6,984 nt of DNA from contig CALGHA010000077.1 in assembly GCA_937915835.1 (NCBI GenBank), positions 1 through 6,984 of the forward strand. Direction: 5' to 3'. This document shows, piece after piece, positions 1 to 6,101 of the stretch. Numbering within the stretch: the first letter of the stretch is position 1; every line of letters starts with the position of its first letter. Source of the stretch: an uncultured Fretibacterium sp. (GTDB lineage Bacteria; Synergistota; Synergistia; Synergistales; Aminobacteriaceae). The position numbers were made by a program, and so were the translations under genes. The notes under the pieces were generated by a model that was not told the DNA's origin, did no database searches, and worked only from the letters and a program-made list of their open reading frames with translations.

Positions 1-52
1 CATCTGCATGGGGTGCAGGGGGTCGGAGGTTCGAATCCTCTCGTCCCGACCA
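1..52 (+). tRNA. tRNA-Pro(GGG), 5' truncated by window edge
   Basis: The 3' part of a tRNA is visible. The anticodon stem 3-7/15-19 (TCTGC/GCAGG, one G-U pair) encloses a 7-base loop ATGGGGT with U33, anticodon GGG (10-12) and G37. It is followed by a five-base variable region (20-24), a T arm with stem 25-29/37-41 and loop TTCGAAT (30-36), the 3' acceptor strand CGTCCCG (42-48), discriminator A49 and encoded CCA (50-52). GGG reads proline CCC/CCU codons, and G37 is normal for tRNA-Pro. The D arm and the 5' acceptor strand lie outside the window, so the acceptor pairing cannot be checked. Confidence 0.9.
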
Positions 53-70
53 TAACAATACAGGGATGAA

Positions 71-117
71 CGAAGGAGGTTCGTGGGTTTCTCGTATTCC
101 TTTCGTTCCGACCATAA
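71..117 (+). repeat. Degenerate partial copy of the tRNA 3' tail
   Basis: GGAGGTTCG (75-83) repeats 25-33 of the tRNA T arm. After an insert of about a dozen bases, 97-117 resembles 36-56, the segment running from the end of the T loop through the acceptor strand and CCA into TAA (TTCCTTTCG then TTCCGACCATAA here, ATCCTCTCG then TCCCGACCATAA in the tRNA). The unit also folds on itself, AACGAAGGA (69-77) against TCCTTTCGTT (98-107) with one bulge. It has no anticodon arm and cannot be a functional tRNA. It may be a decayed attachment-site duplication or a slippage copy; the sequence alone does not decide. Confidence 0.5.
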
Positions 118-132
118 TTTAGAGATTAACGG

Positions 133-167
133 AGGCTCTTACGTGAAAGCGTAGGAGCTTCTTTTTT
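133..167 (+). terminator. Rho-independent terminator after tRNA-Pro
   Basis: The stem GCTCTTACG (135-143) pairs with CGTAGGAGC (150-158) through one G-U pair, with the six-base loop TGAAAG. It is followed by TTC and six T residues (162-167). It ends tRNA transcription and separates it from the rpsF operon. Confidence 0.88.
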
Positions 168-225
168 GTGCGTGAGCTTGGTAAAGTGAGGGCGTTAAAT
201 GAGACATATTTTGAATGCGTATTTA

Positions 226-234
226 TGCTATAAT
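226..234 (+). promoter_or_regulatory. Extended -10 promoter for rpsF operon
   Basis: TGCTATAAT contains a perfect TATAAT (229-234) preceded by the extended -10 TGn. No good -35 is seen at 16-18 bases spacing (the region reads CATATTT), which fits the extended -10 compensating. A start near 241 would give a leader of about 67 bases before the rpsF start codon. Confidence 0.72.
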
Positions 235-240
235 TTCACA

Positions 241-299
241 CGTTCCTTGCCTCTTGGGACGACGCACTAGCAAGAGGCCATAAGACCATAAGGAGGAGG
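241..299 (+). promoter_or_regulatory. Candidate S6:S18 autoregulatory leader hairpin
   Basis: GCCTCTTG (249-256) pairs perfectly with CAAGAGGC (271-278) around a 14-base loop. Below it, TCCTT (244-248) can pair with AAGGA (290-294), leaving an 11-base bulge on the 3' strand that carries a direct repeat CCATAAG (278-284, 286-292). The lower helix would cover the Shine-Dalgarno of rpsF. S6:S18 leaders that control rpsF operons are known, and position and layout fit such a feedback site. However, the CCG trinucleotide I associate with the known motif is absent, so this may be a divergent form or an unrelated fold. Confidence 0.5.
290..299 (+). promoter_or_regulatory. Shine-Dalgarno of rpsF (decides the start)
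   Basis: AAGGAGGAGG is a near-perfect double anti-16S match. It overlaps an in-frame GTG at 299, which therefore cannot be the start, and lies eight bases before the GTG at 308. Confidence 0.8.
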
Positions 300-307
300 T
301 GTGTAGA

Positions 308-589
308 GTGCGTAAGTATGAGATGCTTGTAATTCTTGACGCAACTCTTGAGAACCAGGCTGACGAAATTCTGAAAATCGAGGAAGTCATCAAAAATCTC
401 AACGGTGTATTGTCAAAAACAGATGCTTGGGGAAAAAGAGCCTTAGCATATCCCATCCGAAAGAAGACCGAAGGTTATTACGTTTTATTCAATTTTGAGC
501 TTGAGCCGGCACAGACATACGAGCTTAGGCGTATACTTGGACTTCGCGCGAATGTTTACCGTCAGTTGACGATTTTGCTTGATGATTAA
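308..589 (+). CDS. rpsF: 30S ribosomal protein S6
   Basis: Small-subunit protein S6, which pairs with S18 on the central domain of 16S rRNA. The GTG at 308 gives 93 residues beginning (M)RKYEMLVILDA, the usual S6 opening; the family is about 90-100 residues, so it is full length. Further S6 hallmarks are WGKRALAYPI in the middle and RRILGLRANVYRQLTILLD at the C-terminus. An in-frame GTG at 299 lies inside the Shine-Dalgarno and is rejected; the internal ATG at 323 would remove the first strand. First gene of the rpsF-ssb-rpsR operon, with ssb starting 15 bases later. Expression may be controlled by the leader hairpin upstream. Confidence 0.95.
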   Translation: MRKYEMLVILDATLENQADEILKIEEVIKNLNGVLSKTDAWGKRALAYPIRKKTEGYYVLFNFELEPAQTYELRRILGLRANVYRQLTILLDD

Positions 590-604
590 GGAGTATTATT
601 AGCT

Positions 605-1117
605 ATGAGAGGTTTTAACAGAGCTATAATTGCCGGAAATCTCACGAGAGACCCTGAGGTTCGCTATACCGTCAACAAGAAAGCCTATGCTAGGTTTGGT
701 GTCGCCGTCAATAATTCCTGGAAGAACGCAAACGGTGAACTTCAAGAGTATACAGATTACATCAACGTTGTAGTTTGGGGAGCTCAAGCTGAAAACTGCG
801 GGAAATACCTCAAGAAGGGAAGGCCCGTGCTTATTGAAGGCCGTATACGCACAGGAAGTTATGACGCAAAGGACGGTTCAGGCAAAAGATACACGACCGA
901 GATTTATGCTGATAGTGTAATATTTCTCGGCTCGGCTCAGGAAAATTCAGGCGGCGGAAATTTCGGCAGTAATGACTTCGGGAGCTTTAATCCCCCCACA
1001 GCTGAGGATTTCGGCAATCCAATCGGAGAAGGCGGGTTCGGCGGCGGAATGAGTTCAACGTCGGGCTTCGCGAATGACCATAACGATAACATGTCAGAGG
1101 ACGATATCCCGTTTTAA
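605..1117 (+). CDS. ssb: Single-stranded DNA-binding protein
   Basis: Homotetrameric SSB that coats single-stranded DNA in replication, repair and recombination and recruits partners. The 170 residues comprise an N-terminal OB fold (about 1-110; opening MRGFNRAIIAGNLTRDPEVR, with later VVVWGAQAENCGKYLKKG and LIEGRI), a Gly/Ser/Phe-rich flexible linker (about 111-160), and the acidic tip SEDDIPF that binds partner proteins. Length and layout are typical. AAGGAG (588-593) overlaps the rpsF stop and lies 11 bases before the ATG. Its place between the two ribosomal genes is the common bacterial order. Confidence 0.96.
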   Translation: MRGFNRAIIAGNLTRDPEVRYTVNKKAYARFGVAVNNSWKNANGELQEYTDYINVVVWGAQAENCGKYLKKGRPVLIEGRIRTGSYDAKDGSGKRYTTEIYADSVIFLGSAQENSGGGNFGSNDFGSFNPPTAEDFGNPIGEGGFGGGMSSTSGFANDHNDNMSEDDIPF

Positions 1118-1152
1118 AAAATTACGTCCCGGCAGAAGGAGAATTTACAAGT

Positions 1153-1452
1153 ATGAACGAACGTGAAAATGTTACACCAGAAAGACCAGGTGCACCCGTA
1201 AGAAACGGAACAGTAGGCGGCGGAATGCGCAGAGGTGCTTCAAGACGCAGGCCGAAGTTCTGCTATTATTGCGTAGAGAAACAGGAGCATGTTGACTATA
1301 AAGATGTCGAGAAACTCCGTAAATATATTTCTGAACGCGGCAAAATTATTCCCAGACGTGTAACTGGAAATTGCGCCAAACATCAGAGATTATTGACTGA
1401 AGCGATAAAGAGAGCCAGATACATGGCGTTGCTTCCCTATTCATTGGACTAA
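1153..1452 (+). CDS. rpsR: 30S ribosomal protein S18, zinc-binding form
   Basis: S18, the assembly partner of S6. It has 99 residues with a Gly/Arg-rich, probably disordered N-terminal extension (about 1-33) ahead of the conserved core. The core contains CYYC (Cys37, Cys40) and NCAKH (Cys74, His77), which together form a plausible zinc site of the so-called C+ version. KIIPRRVTG and the C-terminal RARYMALLPYS are strong S18 signatures. AAGGAG (1136-1141) precedes the ATG by 11 bases. Third gene of the operon; the next gene begins 13 bases after its stop. Confidence 0.96.
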   Translation: MNERENVTPERPGAPVRNGTVGGGMRRGASRRRPKFCYYCVEKQEHVDYKDVEKLRKYISERGKIIPRRVTGNCAKHQRLLTEAIKRARYMALLPYSLD

Positions 1453-1465
1453 ATTAAACTTGACA

Positions 1466-2389
1466 ATGAAGAAAATTTTTCCCTGCGTCGTAATCACCCT
1501 TGCCCTGATCCTCGCAGGGAGTTTTTTACCCATTACAGGCGTTTTCGGAATGCTGCTTTGTCCTCTGCCTTTATGCGTTCTCGGCTGTCTTGAAGGGCAT
1601 AAAGTCATGAGCATTGCGGAATTATTAATCGAAGCGTCGCTGTTTATCATAATTTCCCCGATGATGGCCGTATATTTTCTCGTTGGAGCCGCGCCGGTTT
1701 CAGCGTTTATTTTCATGCTGTCTCGTGAGGAGTTCAAGGAAGCGAAAAAGTATTCAGGCCCCGAAAGTTTTTTAATCACAGTTGGAGCCTCGATAGCCGC
1801 GAAATTAATTTTGTTGTTAATATTCTGGTTCGTAACAGGCAGAAATATTTTGTTCCCTGATGTCTCACAGATGAACGAAATTTTTAGTGAGCTTTACGGG
1901 GATCAGCCGGAATTACAGGAGGCTTTGAAGCGGGTATTAGCGATTTTCCCGTATTTAATGCCGTCATTGCTCGTGATTTATTCGACTGTTGAGGCATTCT
2001 TGAATTACTCGTTGTGTGATAAATTTGCTAAGAGAATTTCGCCGTCTGTAAAAAATTTCCCTCCTGAGCTTCCGGAGTTCAAGTTATGGCGTTTTCCTGT
2101 CTCGTTAATCTTCGCGCTCGTATTTGCTTCAGTCTTCAAGTATTTTGTTGACGTTGATGAATATTTCGAGGTCTCAGCTTTCATCATGAATTTGCAGATT
2201 ATCATTGACGCTTTAATGTTCGTGAACGGTTTAGCTCTGGTTTTCTGGTTAATGTCGGGCTTCAAGTTCCGCAGAGCTTCCAAAGTTTTTGTGTGTATAC
2301 TATTGACAATCCCGTTCTTCTGGCCATTCTTGATGATTATGGGAATGGGAGATTCAGCGATGAATTTTCGTGAGAGAATAAAATTTTAG
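1466..2389 (+). CDS. YybS/DUF2232-like multi-pass membrane protein
   Basis: Function unknown. The 307 residues from the ATG are strongly hydrophobic, with about eight or nine membrane segments (roughly 5-25, 27-43, 50-83 as one or two, 101-123, 158-180, 208-228, 238-262, 274-294). A hydrophilic stretch lies at 125-155, and a Pro-rich loop (PPELPEFKLWRFP, 199-211) sits before a late helix, as I recall for DUF2232 proteins. Position directly after rpsR is the main support, since this family commonly follows rpsF-ssb-rpsR. No Shine-Dalgarno is visible. An in-frame TTG at 1460 could also serve as start, and translation probably depends on coupling to rpsR. The stop overlaps the stop of the opposing gene, and no terminator follows. 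Confidence 0.75.
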   Translation: MKKIFPCVVITLALILAGSFLPITGVFGMLLCPLPLCVLGCLEGHKVMSIAELLIEASLFIIISPMMAVYFLVGAAPVSAFIFMLSREEFKEAKKYSGPESFLITVGASIAAKLILLLIFWFVTGRNILFPDVSQMNEIFSELYGDQPELQEALKRVLAIFPYLMPSLLVIYSTVEAFLNYSLCDKFAKRISPSVKNFPPELPEFKLWRFPVSLIFALVFASVFKYFVDVDEYFEVSAFIMNLQIIIDALMFVNGLALVFWLMSGFKFRRASKVFVCILLTIPFFWPFLMIMGMGDSAMNFRERIKF

Positions 2390-3249
2390 GCATTAAGTCC
2401 ATATTTCACGAGCAATTTTGTAAGCTCTAAGCCGCTGATTAAGATTACACCGGATTTTTCGGCTTCTTTTTTGGCTTCGTCGCTGAATTTATCCGCCGTG
2501 TTTATTAGAATATTAATTGCCCGTTCATGTCCCTCGTAAGTCGCAAGTTGTTTAACTCCTTTAATATCGTCGTAATCTTCGCCGTCTTTTTTCTTTGCTT
2601 GAACTCGGATTTGAGGCAGGACTTTAGAACCATAGGGAGCGTGTTCGACGAAATCAGCGAGAAATCCTGTAGATTGATAACATGCAAAAGCCGCGTCAAT
2701 ATCTCCGCCGTCCCCGTCAAAACTGTTGCTGTAAAGTAATTGATAACCGTTTTTCGTGAATATCTCGGTGATAATTTTCTCGAGTTGCTTGAAGTTCCAT
2801 AAGGCTGGTTAAGTTTTGGCTGGCTTCGTTAGGTTTTGAGAGTAATGCTTGAAGTGCTTCGATAAATTCCGTTTTGTTGACGTTATTAACAGGATCTTGA
2901 TAGCCTCTGAATTTGCCGCTGATTGTTCGTGTCAAATCGTCGCGTTCATAATGAAAACTCCCGACAGGTTCAACAGGTATTACATGGCCGAACTCGTTAT
3001 AATTTCTCGTCTTATGATTAAGCCGCCTGGTTTCATGTCGAGCATAATTCTTATTCGGTCATATTTTCGCTGAATACGGCTCTGCGGTTCATCCCAATAT
3101 TTTCTGAAAGCCTCCGAATATTCCTCAAGGCTTCGTCTTATATCTAATCCGTCAGCTCCCCAGCCTTGTCGCAATTTTCCCCTCAATATCTCGGATTTCA
3201 CTAAATCATAGCAATCCTCATAATTAATCCTGAAAACGTAGACATTCAT
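2386..3249 (-). pseudogene. Mrr-family restriction endonuclease, frame-disrupted
   Basis: Mrr-type enzymes cleave modified or foreign DNA with a PD-(D/E)xK nuclease fold. The product is seen only by joining three segments: 3249-3013 (79 residues), 3013-2801 in a different frame (71 residues), and 2799-2389 back in the first frame (137 residues, stop TAA 2388-2386). The composite of 287 residues starts MNVYVFRINYED, with LRQGWG near residue 30. The middle segment carries NEFGHVIPVEP and FRGYQDPVN. The C-terminal segment is the Mrr catalytic domain: GDGGDID (Asp183 candidate), VQAKK (Gln217, Lys219), then LINTADKFSDEAKKEA and ISGLELTKLL. The last segment has no start codon of its own. Relatives, as I recall them, have more sequence between LII and FGHV, so the first break may be a deletion. 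Could be a recent pseudogene, a sequencing artefact, or recoding. The family call is good; the functional state is uncertain. Confidence 0.8.
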
Positions 3250-3280
3250 TTATTTTTCTCACATATTGATTATTGTACGC

Positions 3281-3309
3281 ATAATAGCATAAACTTTTTC
3301 TCGCGTCAT
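3281..3309 (-). promoter_or_regulatory. Candidate promoter for the Mrr-like gene
   Basis: On the minus strand, ATGACG (3309-3304, four of six matches to TTGACA) is separated by exactly 17 bases from TATTAT (3286-3281), which carries a TGC extended -10. The distance to the ATG at 3249 gives a short leader of about 25 bases; only a weak purine-rich ribosome site is seen. Confidence 0.6.
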
Positions 3310-3319
3310 AAAAATTTTC

Positions 3320-3328
3320 TGGTATAAT
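3320..3328 (+). promoter_or_regulatory. Extended -10 promoter for the AAA+ gene
   Basis: TGGTATAAT contains a perfect TATAAT (3323-3328) with extended TGn. No clear -35 lies at 17 bases; the -35 region would fall at about 3300-3305, on top of the -35 of the opposing gene. The predicted leader to the ATG at 3440 is about 105 bases, with no structure I can recognise. Confidence 0.62.
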
Positions 3329-3439
3329 TTCCTAGCTTACATTTCAGGGATTGTTTCCATCGTAATATTTGCTTTACACCTTAAGTTTTCGCAGTTCGGT
3401 AATAAAATCAAAGCATTCATTTAACACGGAGGTTAAAAC

Positions 3440-5602
3440 ATGGAGCTTTCTTACGTGAAAATTAAATCTGCTCAGTATATGGCGAGGCTGCTCAAGAAGA
3501 AAATTTATGCAGTCAGACATTCACAGTTCTATGAATTTATTGAATGGCTTGGAGTTAGACCTAAGGACCTCTTGAAGCACATAATCAAAACTTTACACAA
3601 AGAATTTCCGGACGACACCGAAGCTATCGATGCACTCGAAGAAGCTTACAGATGGCCGTCTAGACGAATAAGCAGGGAGTTTAACGAACTTACGTATGAT
3701 TTTCCGTCTATACATCCGATAATCAGGGATTACGTCTTGAAGGAATGCGAGAAAATTTCACGATTTAAGATTGACGACAAAAAAACTTTCAAGACTGCTC
3801 GTAAAAATATCTCTAACATTTTCGGATTAAGCCGTCATGCCATAAATTTAACGGAGTTTGCTTATATTTACGACTCAGAAGGTTATGTTGAAAGCTATTT
3901 TGACATCTTTAACCTTTGGAAGCCTCAAGAGAGGAAAATTTTAGCCTATATCCTCAATACTAATATTGACGCTGTAAACGTTGCAATTCAGGAGGTTGAA
4001 GCGTGCGGGATTTTCAAGATTGAGCGTTACAGCCAAGATGTTGACTTCAGTAATTCCGGGATAAAATTCTTTGAGCGTCCTGCACAGAACCCGAATGATT
4101 TTTTCTGCGTTCTCGTTAAGGGTGAGACTTTGCCGCTTGAGACTTTCAACGTTTCGCGTGAGGACTTAGATTACGTTACACGGCTTTTAACGTCAAAAAG
4201 TTCTGCTCCTGTTCACATTATGCTTTACGGACCTCCTGGAACTGGCAAGACAACTTTTGCTAGGAGCCTTGCGCGTGCGTTGAAACTCAAGGCATGGAGT
4301 GCGAATATCAATGACGATGATGCCGGCGGCGACAGAATTCCTGCGGTCATAGCCTGTATGAATATAGCGAGCAGACATTCACGGAGCTTTGTGTTGATTG
4401 ATGAGGCCGAGAAATTTTTAGACACGAGTATTCGCGAGAAGGACGACACGAAAGATAAATCCTGGCTGAACTCGTTATTAGAGCGTCCCAATCAGCGCGT
4501 AATCTGGATTACTAATCACGTTGAGCATATTCATCCGTCTGTAATGCGAAGATTTTCGTTCAGTATATTCTTCGAGGCTCCGGGCAGAAAAGAACGGGAA
4601 AAATTATTCACGGGGATAATCTCACGTCATAAGGCCGGAAAATATTTCACGAGTTCACAGATTAAGTCATTGGCGAAAAATTACGAAGTTCCTGCGGCCG
4701 TAATCGAAAGTTCGATTGCTCGTGCTGAGACTTTAGAGTTTCACGATAAGGAATTTGCTTCGGCTGTCGAACTCTCAATGAAGGCATACACAACCTTTCT
4801 TCGTGCTGGTGAAAAAGTTACGCGAAAATCCGGCGATGAGGTCAAGAATTTCACGCTCGACGGCATAACTTTAGACGGGGCGAGAATTTCTGACCTGATT
4901 ACGCGCTGTAAGAGAGCTGACGACGCAATGAGAAATCCGAAAATTGAGCTTGAAGGCGGATGTGCGACGATGTTATTTTACGGGCCTCCTGGAACGGGAA
5001 AAACTGCATTAGCTCGGCATATTGCGCATGAACTCGACAGGGAATGTCAAGTTGTGAGAGCTTCGGACTTGCTTGACTGCTATTTAGGCGAGACCGAGAA
5101 GAAAATTGCTGAGGCTTTCAAGCATGCTGAAGAAGAAGGAGCTGTGCTTGTGATTGATGAGGCTGACACGTTTTTATTCTCTCGTGATATGGCGGTTCGT
5201 TCGTGGGAAGTCAGCCAAGTGAATGAGTTTCTCGTTAATCTTGAGGAATGCAAAACTTTCTGTATATGCACAACAAATAGGCTCAAAGAGTTAGACGCGG
5301 CTTCAGTCCGAAGGTTCAGCTACAAAGTCGCGTTTGATTATTCCGGTCCGGAGCAGATTATTGCGCTGTATAATTCCCTGTTACGGCCTCTTTGTGAGTG
5401 TGAGCTTACGCCGGAGCTTGAGCGTGAATTGAGGAGTTTCACGAGATTAACGCCCGGAGATTTTCACGCTGTCAGAGCACAATATAATTCTTTCCTGAGT
5501 GATGAGACGACAGCAAATCATGAGGAACTTGTGAGGGCTTTACGTCGTGAAATGTCGCTGAAAAACGAGAAAATTTCAGCAGGATATAAAATTTCCTTTT
5601 GA
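3440..5602 (+). CDS. Tandem AAA+ ATPase
   Basis: Probable cytoplasmic ATP-driven remodelling enzyme of the SpoVK/FtsH-like AAA class (no protease motif); substrate unknown. 720 residues. The N-terminal region 1-250 has no motif I can name; about 158-196 looks like a winged-helix element. AAA module 1: Walker A GPPGTGKT (264-271), Walker B FVLIDEAE (317-324), sensor-1 Asn359, RRF (370-372). AAA module 2: Walker A GPPGTGKT (515-522), pore-loop-like CYLGETEKKI (547-556, Tyr548), Walker B VLVIDEAD (569-576), sensor-1 Asn613, RRF (624-626). Module 1 lacks the aromatic GETE-type pore loop and has an Asp/Gly-rich stretch (292-298) instead. GGAGG (3428-3432) sits seven bases before the ATG. It is divergent from the Mrr-like gene and shares its control region; what follows it is decayed phage-like DNA. 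The family call is firm, the biological role is open. Confidence 0.88.
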   Translation: MELSYVKIKSAQYMARLLKKKIYAVRHSQFYEFIEWLGVRPKDLLKHIIKTLHKEFPDDTEAIDALEEAYRWPSRRISREFNELTYDFPSIHPIIRDYVLKECEKISRFKIDDKKTFKTARKNISNIFGLSRHAINLTEFAYIYDSEGYVESYFDIFNLWKPQERKILAYILNTNIDAVNVAIQEVEACGIFKIERYSQDVDFSNSGIKFFERPAQNPNDFFCVLVKGETLPLETFNVSREDLDYVTRLLTSKSSAPVHIMLYGPPGTGKTTFARSLARALKLKAWSANINDDDAGGDRIPAVIACMNIASRHSRSFVLIDEAEKFLDTSIREKDDTKDKSWLNSLLERPNQRVIWITNHVEHIHPSVMRRFSFSIFFEAPGRKEREKLFTGIISRHKAGKYFTSSQIKSLAKNYEVPAAVIESSIARAETLEFHDKEFASAVELSMKAYTTFLRAGEKVTRKSGDEVKNFTLDGITLDGARISDLITRCKRADDAMRNPKIELEGGCATMLFYGPPGTGKTALARHIAHELDRECQVVRASDLLDCYLGETEKKIAEAFKHAEEEGAVLVIDEADTFLFSRDMAVRSWEVSQVNEFLVNLEECKTFCICTTNRLKELDAASVRRFSYKVAFDYSGPEQIIALYNSLLRPLCECELTPELERELRSFTRLTPGDFHAVRAQYNSFLSDETTANHEELVRALRREMSLKNEKISAGYKISF

Positions 5603-5931
5603 AGATAGTTAATAGAAACTTGACGACCTTCAGGAAGGCTATGCAAAATCTAAGATGACAGGCGTTATATGCCATTAAGTTCAGTAATAGACTGTAGGAA
5701 AATCTTAGCCGCTACTGCGAAAACAATCTACAGGCCACCTGCAAAATCGTATGTGTAGGAAACATGAAAGAAGTTGAGCTGTAGGGGGTACTAGCAAGTT
5801 TAGCTGAAAAGTATTTTGGAGACCGAAGTGAAAACGAAAAATGGTGTTTATAGGGACTGAATAGAAGGCTGCGTGAGCTAGTTTACAAATGGACTAAAAT
5901 TAGGATTAAAGAGCGCAATTTCTATGTATGA
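5602..5931 (+). pseudogene. Possible decayed ORF with three in-frame TAG codons
   Basis: In the frame starting at 5602, coding-like peptide stretches are interrupted by TGA (5656-5658), TAG (5695-5697), TAG (5782-5784) and TAG (5851-5853), and end at TGA (5929-5931). No TAA occurs. Stretches such as GVLASLAEKYFGDRSENEKW and NRRLRELVYKWTKIRIKER look protein-like, and each TAG could come from CAG (Gln). The final TGA overlaps the ATG of the next ORF as ATGA, a common translational-coupling arrangement. Against this, about five stops in 110 codons is what chance gives. The stretch also holds GTAGG three times (5694, 5755, 5781) and a hairpin CTGTAG/CTACAG (5692-5697/5728-5733), so a structured RNA cannot be excluded. 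I recognise no family. Confidence 0.3.
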
Positions 5932-6101
5932 CAAAAAAGTATCCTGCTTTTAAAAAGGCTCTGAAAGAAGCGAAGACTATTCCGAATATGTACATATTTG
6001 TGGACGGGGCCGAGGTAATGATGCCATCGTTGCCCACAGTTCATTGCCTGTTAGCTTCCCTGTTTCAATGCTCTTCCAGATTTCAGCGTTGCGCTTATTA
6101 G
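5928..6101 (+). CDS. Short ORF, probably a gene 5' end cut by rearrangement
   Basis: Encodes 57 residues starting MTKKYPAFKKALKEAKTIP. The first 32 or so residues (to about 6023) look like the start of a real small protein, charged and then NMYIFVDGAEV. The rest (PSLPTVHCLLAS onward) is merely the antisense of the XkdF-like gene, so the natural 3' end appears to be lost. The start overlaps the preceding frame as ATGA. There is no good Shine-Dalgarno (AAAGAG lies too far upstream), in line with coupling. I do not recognise the family. Confidence 0.35.
   Translation: MTKKYPAFKKALKEAKTIPNMYIFVDGAEVMMPSLPTVHCLLASLFQCSSRFQRCAY

Noticed and set aside
299..307. GTG at 299 as the rpsF start (adding three residues)
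   Set aside because: It lies within the Shine-Dalgarno itself; GTG 308 has proper spacing and gives the normal S6 N-terminus.
223..456. Minus-strand ORF across the rpsF leader
   Set aside because: It is antisense to the promoter, leader and rpsF 5' end, which have strong plus-strand evidence.
2505..2739. ORFs on both strands of about 70 codons within the Mrr-like gene
   Set aside because: They are alternative frames of the Mrr catalytic segment, which reads as a recognisable domain in the third frame.
2849..3073. Plus-strand ORF of 74 codons opposite the Mrr-like gene
   Set aside because: It is antisense to the conserved middle and N-terminal segments of the Mrr-like gene, with no ribosome site or recognisable family.
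4193..4491. Two minus-strand ORFs within the AAA+ gene
   Set aside because: They are complements of the Walker A to Walker B region of AAA module 1, a clear gene on the other strand.
5624..5640. Terminator after the AAA+ gene (CCTTCAGGAAGG)
   Set aside because: The stem is only five bases with a two-base loop and no T tract follows.
5472..5675. Minus-strand ORF of 67 codons at the end of the AAA+ gene
   Set aside because: It is mostly antisense to the AAA+ C-terminus, with no ribosome site or recognised similarity.
5603..5927. Group II intron, RNase P, tmRNA or diversity-generating template
   Set aside because: None of the conserved landmarks I know for these (domain V, conserved core sequences, tag ORF, paired variable repeat) could be found, and no reverse transcriptase is present.
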